A stretch of 64,000 nt of DNA from positions 44,540,793 through 44,604,792 of the forward strand of contig CM059196.1 of NCBI GenBank assembly GCA_030323885.1. The letters are read 5' to 3'. Position 1 is the stretch's first letter; each line of letters begins with the position of its first letter. Of the stretch, positions 55,378 to 64,000 are shown one piece after another. Below the pieces are notes generated by a model that saw only the letters and a list, made by a program, of their open reading frames with translations, searched no databases and was not told the origin of the DNA. A program made the position numbers and the translations under genes. This stretch comes from Branchipolynoe longqiensis (Eukaryota > Annelida > Polychaeta > Phyllodocida > Polynoidae).

Positions 55378-57873
55378 CGACTACCTCAAACATCTCCTCC
55401 AGAGATGATTTACCCGGCCGCCAACGGTCATAGGCGGCACGCTGCTCCCCAGGATCAAGGAGTGAGCACACAAAACGCTCGACTATCTTAGTCTCGATTG
55501 GATACTCACTCATCCCAGTATCTCTCGCAGCCTCCCGCCCATCGACCTGCAGCTGCAGACTGTACGCACGGTACGATCCATCACGGGCAGTTTGGATGCG
55601 CTTCTTCCACTGATACCAGCGCGCCATGGGGTCCACTGGACGGAACTTATACGCGATGATAGGAAGCAACTCCCTCATCATCATCAACCCATGGCGCCTC
55701 CACGCGTCCACGCAGTCCTGCGCCGGCCCATTCCTACCCTCTCATCCCACATGTTGGACCGCATATCCAACGTAAAATCCCACCACCAAGTATTCCACTC
55801 TTGTTTAATACCTGTGAATGGCTTAGGACGCAATGTCGGAATACGCGCAGAACCCGCCACAGGATACTTTAAAACATTCTCATCAAGTTCCAACGTATCC
55901 CGATTACACGACTCCCATCCGGCCCCACCCCCAATCGAAGCAGGCTCCCGAATAACATCCATTATTGCTGGATGATTCCGGTACAACCACATCTCTTCCA
56001 CTGAGTACTGGTGACCCACCGGCAGTCCAGGCAATGATGCGATGGGTAACACGTCACTGCCCACACCCCCTGGGTCAGGAATCCTCTCACTCCGTACCTC
56101 CTCATGAGTATTACCCACGTATACGGAATCCTGAACAACACCCCACCGATGTTGCACAGACCCCCCCCCCCCCCCCCCCCCCCGAGAAGTAACCTCCCCA
56201 GAAGAGGGCCCCGGCTCCCTAGGACCCCCCCATCCACCACCGCCCCCCCTTAGAAGGCGCCGGCAAATGCGGCGAGCTACCCACGGACGCCGGGCGCGCA
56301 CCATGCGCCGGGTACTGCGTCTCGCAGTTATCTAACCGCGTAGACTCAGCTACCCTCACACAACTATCCCCAAGCCCTAAACCGCATTGAAATGCCAGTT
56401 CCTCAGCCTGAAAAACTGCGCGCTCACCTGCAAGGACCTCCAGAGCAGAATCAATGCTAGACCTCTTGGCAGATAGCAACTGTTCACATCTCTGATTCTC
56501 GACTTGCAATTGAACATTCAGCGCCTCACGCATAGATAAATCCTCCGTCTGTCTCATAAAAGCAGCTTGCTCCTCAACCAAAATCCGGTTAGAATTTACC
56601 TCCTCAGCGGAGATGCGCCGTGCCGCGTTTAGATCAGCTACATCGCGTGCGAAGGATCAAATCATCCAACGCCCGTCTCTCCCCCGCCATCCGGTCAAAC
56701 TGGACCCGCTTCCAAGCCCGCAGATGGTGAATCTGCATCGATTCTTGATGCTCCTCCTCCGACTGCGACCCAGAAAACGTACGACCCATAACCAAATCAT
56801 GCTCTAACGTAAACGTCAACGAGTCATCAGCTACGAGCCCGTCTCCAAAGCCGGGGAAATATCCCTACGACAGGGAACATGGGGACTACTGCGCTCAGCT
56901 CCCATCCCCACAGAACGGACAGCTGAACTCCCCCACGGCGAATACTCCAGCGGCACTTCTCGCACAGGACTCCCGCGTACGCCCAGACCTAAATCATCAC
57001 GATACATGATTGAACTGCTACCCTCATGTACACCCACCCCCGAATCAGTATTGATCGACAGAGACCGTATAGCATCACAGCACTCCCCGCAATGCCCTCC
57101 ACAGTATCTTTATCAACCACGAGAACATTTTGCATTACATCTGAAGCCACAACATTCTTCAACCCCGTGACCCTACCCGGACGAGTACCCAACTGCGCGT
57201 CACGCCCCCCGCCCTGTACTGCCACCGGTGTAAACAACGGCGCAATACCAGGCGGTGGATTGGCACTCAGTTGCGCTAACTGCGTCCAATAGCTATCAGA
57301 CCCTGTGACGCCTTCAGCACTCCTAGGTATTGATCGACAGAGACCGTATAGCATCACAGCACTCCCCGCAATGCCCTCCACAGTATCTTTATCAACCACG
57401 AGAACATTTTGCATTACATCTGAAGCCACAACATTCTTCAACCCCGTGACCCTACCCGGACGAGTACCCAACTGCGCGTCACGCCCCCCGCCCTGTACTG
57501 CCACCGGTGTAAACAACGGCGCAATACCAGGCGGTGGATTGGCACTCAGTTGCGCTAACTGCGTCCAATAGCTATCAGACCCTGTAACGCCTTCAGCACT
57601 CCTAGGTGACGCCACCGGCGCTGGCGCGGGAGTGGCTACGCCCCCCCCCCCCTGACCTACCGACACCTGGCGACGTTCCCCTATGATGCCGGCACCTGCA
57701 TTAGGAATGAAAGTTTCACAAACATCCCCAACAGGCGAATCATGAGCGTGGTGCAGTGTACTCACCACAGAAGCGCCCACGCCCGCCGGCGGTCCTACCG
57801 CGTCGGGACGCCTCGTACCATCAATTTGGTACCGGCGCCCACTACGCAGTTGACCTGCCATCGTCCCCTCCAT
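55196..57873 (-). pseudogene. Gypsy gag, multiply frame-shifted
   Basis: It starts at ATG 57873, 78 bp after the primer site (EGTMAGQLRSGRRYQ). A Gly/Pro-rich N-terminus contains a 93-codon exact tandem duplication (57050-57607). Further fragments in changing frames include a coiled-coil-like stretch (RILVEEQAAFMRQTEDLSM, 56581-56219) and a capsid-like part (PFTGIKQEWNTWWWDFTLDM near 55820; then IAYKFRPVDPMARWYQWKKR and EMFEVVDDYCTKALR to 55196). At least five frame changes are needed, one at a 23-base poly-C run (56161-56183). Structural protein of the particle; no zinc knuckle was found. Not functional as it stands. Confidence 0.75.
57050..57607 (-). repeat. 279-bp in-frame tandem duplication in gag
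   Basis: Two copies (57050-57328, 57329-57607) with only one difference seen (CCCTGTGACG against CCCTGTAACG). The 279-bp length equals 93 codons, so the reading frame is kept. Confidence 0.9.
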
Positions 57874-57950
57874 AATAAATTATTACGAAGAGAACCTACC
57901 TTCGGAGTCCATGGTCCAGGTCCAAGACTCTCCCCTTACACAGAAGGCGA

Positions 57951-57966
57951 GCTGGTCACGGCACCA
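57951..57966 (-). other. Primer-binding site, tRNA-His type
   Basis: Minus-strand TGGTGCCGTGACCAGC starts one base after the 5' LTR. TGGTGCCGTGA is complementary to CCA plus the acceptor stem of animal tRNA-His (GCCGTGA/TCACGGC). Confidence 0.8.
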
Positions 57967-57967
57967 A

Positions 57968-58324
57968 TGTAATGGCCCATGGCCCTCCGACTCCCACTCT
58001 CACGGTCACTCACGGAAGAACACCAAGATTCAATTAGAGTACACTTCAACTTGGTTTATTGAACCTTCTGCTCTCCACGGCGTCAGTAGTTGTCTGACCT
58101 GCCCCTTGACTCGCCAGATCCCACATCGACTCTATAGGTGTGTGTGTGGGGGGGGGGGGGGGGGGGGGGGGGGTCAGCCACACGCAGTAGAGGTCAGCCC
58201 AGTTGGGGTCTGACCGGTGGCTACCCATGCCACTACCTGGTGCAGTGTATGGGTACTGCGCTGGTGTACGGCATAGTCTTCGCTGCTACCGCGTGGTAGT
58301 AGAGCTCATGTTCAGACTACTACA
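57968..58324 (-). repeat. 5' LTR of the gypsy element
   Basis: Same boundaries as the 3' LTR (TGTAGTAGTC...CATTACA), 12 bp longer because of a 26-base poly-G run (58148-58173, plus strand). Expected to hold promoter and polyadenylation signals (AATAAA at about 58062, minus strand). Confidence 0.9.
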
Positions 58325-60430
58325 CTAACATTATAATTTTGAATATCTGGAGGTCCGAGATTTTGAAGGGCAACAACCAAGTTCAACGCTTCCAATTGCG
58401 CTATGTTATGGTACAAAGATAGTACATCTTCAGAATAAATCTCAGAAAAATATTTCAATTTAGAAAACGCACCGGCCCCTTTCAAGGAAGAGTCACACTC
58501 AATTAACCAATCAAACCTTGGGGCTGTATTCAATAGTATGAGGCCATTAGTATTCTCAGCATAATGCAGGAACCATCTAATGTCCCTCATTAGCTCAACA
58601 GTGACCCTACGCCTGCACTTATATGGTGTGTCCCTAAGCATATCTAAGATCCTATTCATGAATCGACATGTGGGGGTTACACATTTAGCAACAAACTGGA
58701 GTCTACCAATTAGCCTTTGCAAATCTTTCCTACTAACCAGTTTACTCTCCTTCCAAATTTTACATTCATCTAGTATCTCCTTCAATTTTAAATCTGGTAT
58801 TTTTATCCTCATTAATTCAGTATTGATATTGTATCCTAGCCAATCTAACTCTGTAGTAGGGGAAATACATTTCTTCAGAGATAAATTTAGACCTAACAGA
58901 CTAGTAACTCCAAAAATGGCATTATAAGCCAGCTTTGCCTCCTCCTCATTGAGAGCTATACCAACAAAGTCATCAAGATAACAGAGTACAAAGTGACCTC
59001 TCTTTCTAACTAAATGTACCATTGCGTTTGTGGTATGGGCACAAGCTAATGACGATGTTCTACACCCAAATGGTGGAGCGATATCGAAATAATAGAGTCC
59101 ACCCACAGTAATTCCGAATAGTGGCACTGAGAGGGGGCATGTACGAAGCTGCCTATAGGCTCTAGCCAGATCAATTGACCACAAAAAACATCCTTTTCCT
59201 AAATTAACTAGTTCATTTGCCATATCCATAATGTTAGGCAGTGTATAGCTGATCTCTCGACCCTGATAAAATCCTTTCTTAATACCGGAATTCACACTAG
59301 CACCCTTTGGAAAGCTAAGATCTACTATTATTCGTCTTTCTAAGGAATTTTTCTTAGGCTTAGTCATTATAGGGCTGACTTGTGCCCAAGGTGTGAAAGG
59401 TACCTCCTTAAATGGCCCTAGCAAAGCATTGTGCTTTAATTCTGTCTCAACGTATTTGACCACCCAAACAAAATTATTTGGGTCCTCCTTATGGTTTGTA
59501 CATGAAGGAGTTGGTGGTAATGATTTTGTATAGTCAGCAGGCCAACCATTCTCTAGATAGCTCACGATCTCAAAATCATCATAGTCCTGTAGTAGGAACT
59601 TCCACATAGGTATGTTTAGACCTGAAGGTATAGGTATTCGGGCAGATAAGTAATTTGGTAATCCCGAAGATCGAACCCTAGTATAAATATCAAGATATTG
59701 CCTCGAGACAACAGTGTCTAGAGCAACAGTCGGCCAGAAACCAAGTAAGCTTGATCTGAATGTCACCGGGGAAATGGAGCATTCAGGAGAAAGTGCTGTT
59801 TCAGAATTATTACTATTATCAGAAGTAGAACGCAAGGTTTTAGACATGGTCGTGGTGACCCGAGGTACAGTGGTAGAAGTACCACGATCGACATTCATTT
59901 TGCATAAAATTGATGATGAGTCAGACACAAGAGCATGAGTACACTTAAGAGGAACGTCATTTGATTTGTGAGAATCAAATGAGTCCTTCAGAGCATCATC
60001 AAGACGATGACTGTTTACTGCAGGTAATTTCAAGCTGGGAAAACCTGCTAAATTTGTACCAAGAACTACTTTCCTAACACCCTGTACACTATCTTCATTA
60101 CCCATTGACGTTTTACATTCAGCTAACTCAGGACTGTTTTTATAATCCAAAATGTCTACTAAGCTCAAATTTTTATCTATAACATCCCCATTAACAATTG
60201 ACGGCATGTCAGAGTGACTAACCTCAGTTCCCAGCTTGAAACCAGTAATGTTGTCGCCTTGTGAAGGCAGGTCGTATGATCGCGGGATTATGGTTGAAAC
60301 ACGTATGCCATCAAGACAGATCAAGTCGTCCTCGGAGGTAGCACATGAAAAGGAACGGATATTAATATTAGGGACATTGTTTAATGATATTGGCCCTGAT
60401 GGGCATATGACTGAAAAACCTGGTTTGCAT
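58325..60430 (-). pseudogene. Ngaro reverse transcriptase and RNase H, truncated by the gypsy insertion
   Basis: The frame is open from about 60430; no early ATG, so it may be translated by frameshift or coupling from the Gag-like ORF. Counting from 60324, residues 1-190 are Ser/Thr-rich and unassigned. RT spans about 285-540: RRIIVDLSFPKGASVNSG (330-347), palm motif LWSIDLARAYRQL (Asp385), FGCRTSSLACA (419-429) and catalytic YLDD (449-452), in the style of DIRS/Ngaro RTs. RNase H begins around 610 (DWLIECDSSLKGAGAF, first Asp) and includes an acidic AQLEALNL helix; it breaks off at NYNV, where the gypsy LTR starts. The remaining RNase H is at 47505-47791. Dead by insertion; otherwise well preserved. 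Confidence 0.85.
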
Positions 60431-60550
60431 CTTTTTACTTAATTTTGTCGCTTTTTGTACCAGAGTCAACCCGAAGAGCGTTTCTTTCCAACGTCCTCTT
60501 CTTCTTATTGCAATCTACCTCTCGATGTGAATTAGCCTTTCTGTATTTAT

Positions 60551-61000
60551 TTACACACCACAGAAATGACACTTCTTTTCCTGGTCAACACCATGAGAGC
60601 CAGAAAATTCACAGGACTTGCCCCAGTTCCAAGAGTAACAAGGCTTCCCGTCTACATTAACATCATATTCTTTACTGAAGCCAGTTGATTTATGATAGTC
60701 AGATTTGAAAGAGTTCTTATAAGAGGCAGGTCTTTCATCTACCGCCATTACATCACGCATGATATCTTTAATTGAGTATCTATCATCCCACCCTTTTGTC
60801 AAGCGACCATCACTGATCATGGTGAAAATTCGCTCTGACCAAGTGAGACATGTACCCCATTCCCAATCAGCTGCCATTAACATGAGATCTTCCTCATGAC
60901 CCTTGATATGATCATCCCAACCGTGTGGAAATCGGCTATCTTTCCTCATACGATGTAATGCAGCAAAATATTCGAACCAATCTGACTCTCCAGTCCCCAC
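60551..61000 (-). CDS. Ngaro Gag-like protein, C-terminal part
   Basis: 150 codons: SDWFEYFAALHRMRKDSRF, a helical DLMLMAADWEWGTCLTWSER segment, then a Cys/His cluster (KPCYSWNWGKSC...H...CHFCGV) that looks like a zinc-binding knuckle suited to nucleic-acid binding. It follows the preceding Gag-like frame after a stop and frame change of a few bases (61000-61016), so the two may be one gag broken by a short indel. Function is inferred from its position ahead of RT and from the Cys cluster. Confidence 0.6.
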   Translation of the reverse strand: MGTGESDWFEYFAALHRMRKDSRFPHGWDDHIKGHEEDLMLMAADWEWGTCLTWSERIFTMISDGRLTKGWDDRYSIKDIMRDVMAVDERPASYKNSFKSDYHKSTGFSKEYDVNVDGKPCYSWNWGKSCEFSGSHGVDQEKKCHFCGV

Positions 61001-61015
61001 TTTCCCCTTCTTTTC

Positions 61016-61651
61016 TCATCTAATGACATATAAATTAGGCATAAAGTCTTCCCTACCTTTCTGTTTCTTTAGAAAGACACCAGCTGATGATAGTAACTCC
61101 GCAATTAACATCTTGCTCTCCAACTGTTCCTTGAACATACGATGACGAGCCTTAAGACACCGCCTGGTATTCCGGGAGCTGCCCGAATCTGTCGAAGAAG
61201 AACGACACTGCCTCGACCGCTTCGCCGTACTAGCTTCCGCTTGAAGTCTGTGTCGATGATGTAGATGCCTCGACTGTGTTCTTGCTCGCCGGTCCCCATG
61301 CCTCTTCCGTGACGTTTCCCCCCGTTTTGACGATATTCCACTAGATGGCCACTCGACCGCTTCCTCCGAACTCGACACTACGTCATTCGTGACGTCATCA
61401 ACGTCTCTGGCTGAAGCGCGTCGATAATTACAACTCTTCTCAATATTGTTCAAACGACCTAACAAAACTTTTGAAAAAGAAGCAATCTTCGTATCCATTA
61501 CTGATTCAAGCGTAGACATCGAGAACTTGGACAATTCGACGTCAACGGGCACGCCATCGACAGATTTCTCCAAGATCGACGACTTCTTGCGACTTGTTGA
61601 AGGTTTGGGTGAACTCAGCATCTCCCAGCATTGACGACGGACGACGCACAC
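61016..61651 (-). CDS. Ngaro Gag-like protein, N-terminal part
   Basis: 211 codons (start at 61651 or an internal ATG). A Ser/Lys-rich start (SSPKPSTSRKKSS), a central acidic part (DVDDVTNDVVSSSEEAVEW), a long basic Arg/His/Ser region (SRKRHGDRRARTQSRHLHHR) and a helical end (KEQLESKMLIAELLSSAGVFL). The composition suits a nucleic-acid-binding structural protein. It lies just inside repeat A1, the usual place of ORF1 in Ngaro-type elements. Confidence 0.6.
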   Translation of the reverse strand: MCVVRRQCWEMLSSPKPSTSRKKSSILEKSVDGVPVDVELSKFSMSTLESVMDTKIASFSKVLLGRLNNIEKSCNYRRASARDVDDVTNDVVSSSEEAVEWPSSGISSKRGETSRKRHGDRRARTQSRHLHHRHRLQAEASTAKRSRQCRSSSTDSGSSRNTRRCLKARHRMFKEQLESKMLIAELLSSAGVFLKKQKGREDFMPNLYVIR

Positions 61652-61763
61652 GGTTTGATTTACGTACTTGCTGCATTCCTCTGGATTATGTGTAATACTT
61701 GCAATGGAGGATCTTCAACACTTGCAATGGATACCAGAGGTTGGAGAAATCTGCCGATGAAGT

Positions 61764-62658
61764 CTAACAGGTGTTCACTGTATGATTGCCAGAACAAAGT
61801 GAGTTGCAGATCCTAAGTTTTCACCTCTATATATACTATGGGTTTCCTTGGATATTATTTTTGACATTTGATATGATTGCTTGGAGACATGAATGTGTCC
61901 TCACTACCAGACCTAGCAACCGAGATGCATAATCCCAGGATCACAGATTTGAGATGAGTGGTTATGGCAACGCATTCAATTTTGTTTACATTACTTTACC
62001 AACATCAGTTTTGAATTGTCAGAAACATTCTATGTTGTGAGTTCATTCATTTCAGCAGATTTGTTTGGCAGTTTAATAAAGAACAATAGATAGGAATTAA
62101 ATCCTAGTCTATGAGTATGAATTACTGATGATATTATATAACATGCACAGATATATCTGGGTTCTCTAATTTTTTGAGATTGTCCACTAGCAGTTTGGAG
62201 ACCAACTTTGAATTTGTTTAATTTCTTTGTTTATAAATTTCAGCAAATAATTTGCAGCAAGGTATTTGAGTTCTTTTGAAACTACCAGACCATTATCTCT
62301 ACAATATGAGTTTACCCAGTCTATCTATTTATATTACTTAGAAGCCCAATCTAGTCAGTAGATAGAAGTAACTCTATGTATGAGAATTACTTATGTTATT
62401 ATATGTAGCCAAAATGAATTTTATCTGGGTTCTCTAAATTTTTGGTTTGTTAACTATAGGATGACTTTGGATTTGTTAATTTCTTTGCTTATCAGCATAT
62501 TTGACAAATTAAAGAGATATTTAATAAGCTCTATGTTGTGAGTTTTTAACCCAGTTCTTCATTTCTAATTTATACTATTTGGCAACCCAAGTAAGTCAGT
62601 AGATGTGAGGTAACCAATTGTTATGAATTACTCATGTTATTACATAACATGCACAATT
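61764..62658 (-). repeat. Ngaro split repeat A1 (element 5' end)
   Basis: 895 bp, matching A2 at all but about 17 positions (hand count, roughly 2 percent) plus a 6-bp indel and the MITE. The terminal sequence includes the inverted repeat CATGTTAT-TAC-ATAACATG near 62634-62652. Confidence 0.85.
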
Positions 62659-62743
62659 ACCATCATTTTTCCACTATGAATATAGGACACATATCACAGA
62701 TTGATATTGAAGTGGGCGAGACTACACTCGAGCTATGACTGTT

Positions 62744-62805
62744 GCGGGCTTGGGCCGAGCAACCCGCATTTCTGAAATGCGGGCTGCTCGCCGGGACAAG
62801 CCCGC
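62744..62805. repeat. 62-nt GC-rich hairpin
   Basis: GCGGGCTTG ... GAGCA-CCCGCATTTC / GAAATGCGGG-TGCTC ... CAAGCCCGC folds back on itself with a stem of roughly 28 pairs, a few bulges and a tiny loop. Confidence 0.85.
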
Positions 62806-63660
62806 ATCGGCCATCAAATGCGGGGCCTGGTTCACGGCCGTAAAGCGTTGCTAGGAGACGTAGATTGCAACTCTCCTAGCAATGATGGAAGGTCAAGTGC
62901 TCAGGCTCAGACCCATCGGACGTGTTTTTGCACGCTCTGATGTCTTAGACGAGATTTAGGCTTTTATTGTTGGAATTCAGAATTGTTTTTAAAGTAATAA
63001 AGGTGGGAAGGGTAGTATTTATGTGTATTCAATATTAGTAGAGAAACCGATTGTATCAGTAGGGTAAGAATAAAGCTGTGAGCTCCTAAAAGTAATTGAA
63101 ACGTTCCTTGCATTCTTTACTATTCTCCAGTCCTTATGTATATTAACCGCTATGGTCAACTTGATATTGATATTCGACTATTCTATATGTAATTAAGGGC
63201 CTTCTGCCAGATAGGCCTTAAGCAGCCGATCAACCCTTCTGCGGGGATATAATAGACAAATTATCAGTAAAAACCTGAATTAACGTAATGATATTTAACG
63301 GAGTAAGACAGTATCATAGGCTGTTTATAAGTGACAGTGGCGGCACCGCATAGGTGTCAGCCTAGATCTGGATTAACTAAAGTATATTAACACACACCAA
63401 ACGGCGGGGAGGAGAGCCAGTTAGTCGTAACAATAAGTAACTCCTTTATTATATAAATGCAGGAAGGGACAAAACCGTATTTCTATGGTACTCTGGCTGT
63501 CCGCCCTTAGCCCGGGATTCATAGCACTGAGGCGGTCGACCTGCAGACGGGACGAGAGGCGGTTGCGGCCTGCAACAGGCCCAGGAAATTCACTCGGAAA
63601 TCAACATGGAAAATTAACACATTAGGCTCGCTTTAGGCGGGGGCGAAATAGCCGAATGGT
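62806..63660. other. Unassigned, possibly LTR-like
   Basis: No coding frame. AGAATAAAGCTGTGAGCTCC (63068) resembles an LTR polyadenylation region. Together with the hairpin before it and the primer-like site after it, this could be the LTR of a plus-strand element, but TG/CA boundaries were not found. Confidence 0.3.
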
Positions 63661-63665
63661 TAAAC

Positions 63666-63681
63666 TGGTGCCGTGACCAGG
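63666..63681 (+). other. tRNA-His primer-site-like sequence
   Basis: TGGTGCCGTGACCAGG shares its first 15 bases with the gypsy primer site at 57966-57952. It is preceded by ATAGCCGAATGGTTAAA, which looks like a tRNA box A, so a tRNA-derived SINE head (with CTGGT/ACCAG as anticodon stem) is an alternative reading. From here to 64000 nothing else is recognised. Confidence 0.4.
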
Positions 63682-64000
63682 ATTGTAAGGGGTGTAATAC
63701 CTTTTAATTCACTTTGTACGCATAGTTTTTTTACTAGCTTATTCGGGTAATGTTAACAGTGACATGTCGGCATCTGTCCTTATGCTTCATGATGTGACAT
63801 GATGGTTTAGGGTGTACCGGGGTTACATTATAATGGAGAAATAATAGTGTTGAACTAAATTGGTACTCCTGTTTTTATTGCGGCTAGTCTTATGTCTTTC
63901 GCTATGAGGACCTGGAGTCTTGAATCCATAGTGGGAACTAAAACGGTGAGTCGTTTTGCAATAATAACGTCGTTACCCTCTGAATGGATAGAGTCAAACT

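Larger units (their letters stand above)
47792..58324 (-). mobile_element. Ty3/gypsy-type LTR retrotransposon, 10.5 kb, degenerate
   Basis: Bounded by two LTRs (345 and 357 bp), both TG...CA, with a primer-binding site next to the 5' LTR and a polypurine tract next to the 3' LTR. The order gag, protease region, RT, RNase H, integrase identifies Ty3/gypsy (integrase last). Flanks TTAG and TTAT (minus strand) agree at three of four bases, consistent with a mutated 4-bp target duplication; the related solo LTR at 9819 has a perfect 4-bp one. Frameshifts and a nonsense codon in pol make it non-autonomous. Unusually, 3.5 kb separate the end of pol from the 3' LTR. Confidence 0.9.
44769..62658 (-). 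mobile_element. Ngaro-type (DIRS-order) retrotransposon with nested insertions
   Basis: Read on the minus strand the order is A1 (62658-61764), Gag-like ORFs, RT/RNase H, tyrosine recombinase, B1 (46517-46299), A2 (46298-45040), B2 (44989-44769). Split direct repeats of the form A1-ORFs-B1-A2-B2 are the hallmark of Ngaro/PAT-type elements, which integrate with a tyrosine recombinase rather than a DDE integrase. B1 and A2 are exactly adjacent. Subtracting the gypsy element (47792-58324) and the MITE (45111-45475) leaves about 7.0 kb. No methyltransferase-like domain was recognised, which favours Ngaro over DIRS1 proper. The nested insertion inactivates it. Confidence 0.85.

Noticed and set aside
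51651..58324. Intact infectious-type retrovirus
   Set aside because: No envelope gene is recognisable, and gag and pol carry several frameshifts and a nonsense codon.

Overview
The window is nuclear DNA of an animal, most likely a marine invertebrate. The grounds are: a three-exon gene with consensus GT-AG introns, tRNA-derived SINEs, CR1- and RTE-type LINEs, a Ngaro/DIRS-type tyrosine-recombinase retrotransposon, a Ty3/gypsy element, many small inverted-repeat elements, and abundant micro- and minisatellites. There are no operons, ribosome-binding sites or prokaryotic features. I cannot name the species; a lophotrochozoan or amphioxus-like genome would fit, and that is inference. All identity figures below are hand counts.

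Layout. 1-1180: a GC-rich block with an open minus-strand ORF that runs off the left edge (possibly a Gag-like first ORF), a TATA/CArG box and upstream 161-bp tandem repeats. 1.2-12 kb: AT-rich DNA with copies of one tRNA-derived SINE family, two inverted-repeat elements, a solo LTR (9819-10094, ATAG duplication) and a head-plus-tail remnant of an RTE LINE. 12-16 kb: tandem arrays, notably about ten units resembling the 3' half of 5S rRNA (12078-13110), a 54-bp array, and a G-rich minisatellite that flips to its C-rich complement at about 15.01 kb. 16.4-18.5 kb: a pogo-like MITE, a polypyrimidine tract and a CpG-island-like block. 21.9-27.3 kb: a decayed RTE-like LINE, then a MITE split first by a 5'-truncated CR1-like LINE and again by a 503-bp miniature LTR element (TRIM). 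The LTRs of this TRIM contain a tRNA-like Pol III promoter. 27.5-28.7 kb: a minisatellite.

31.3-41.4 kb holds the one convincing host gene: exons 32798-32963, 35030-35093 and 39085-41380 on the plus strand. Their phases join exactly to give 841 codons plus stop. The predicted protein is unfamiliar, basic at both ends and probably disordered, with a 90-residue repeat. YY1, CCAAT and CRE motifs at 31.34-31.48 kb look like a promoter.

44.8-62.7 kb is a nested retrotransposon. A Ngaro-type element (minus strand, A1-ORFs-B1-A2-B2 split direct repeats; Gag-like, RT/RNase H and tyrosine recombinase) is cut inside its RNase H by a 10.5-kb Ty3/gypsy element with two LTRs, a tRNA-His primer site, a polypurine tract and a broken gag-pol. 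A 365-bp hAT-like MITE sits in A2 but not in A1. The right end (62.66-64 kb) has a long hairpin and a sequence matching the same tRNA-His primer site.
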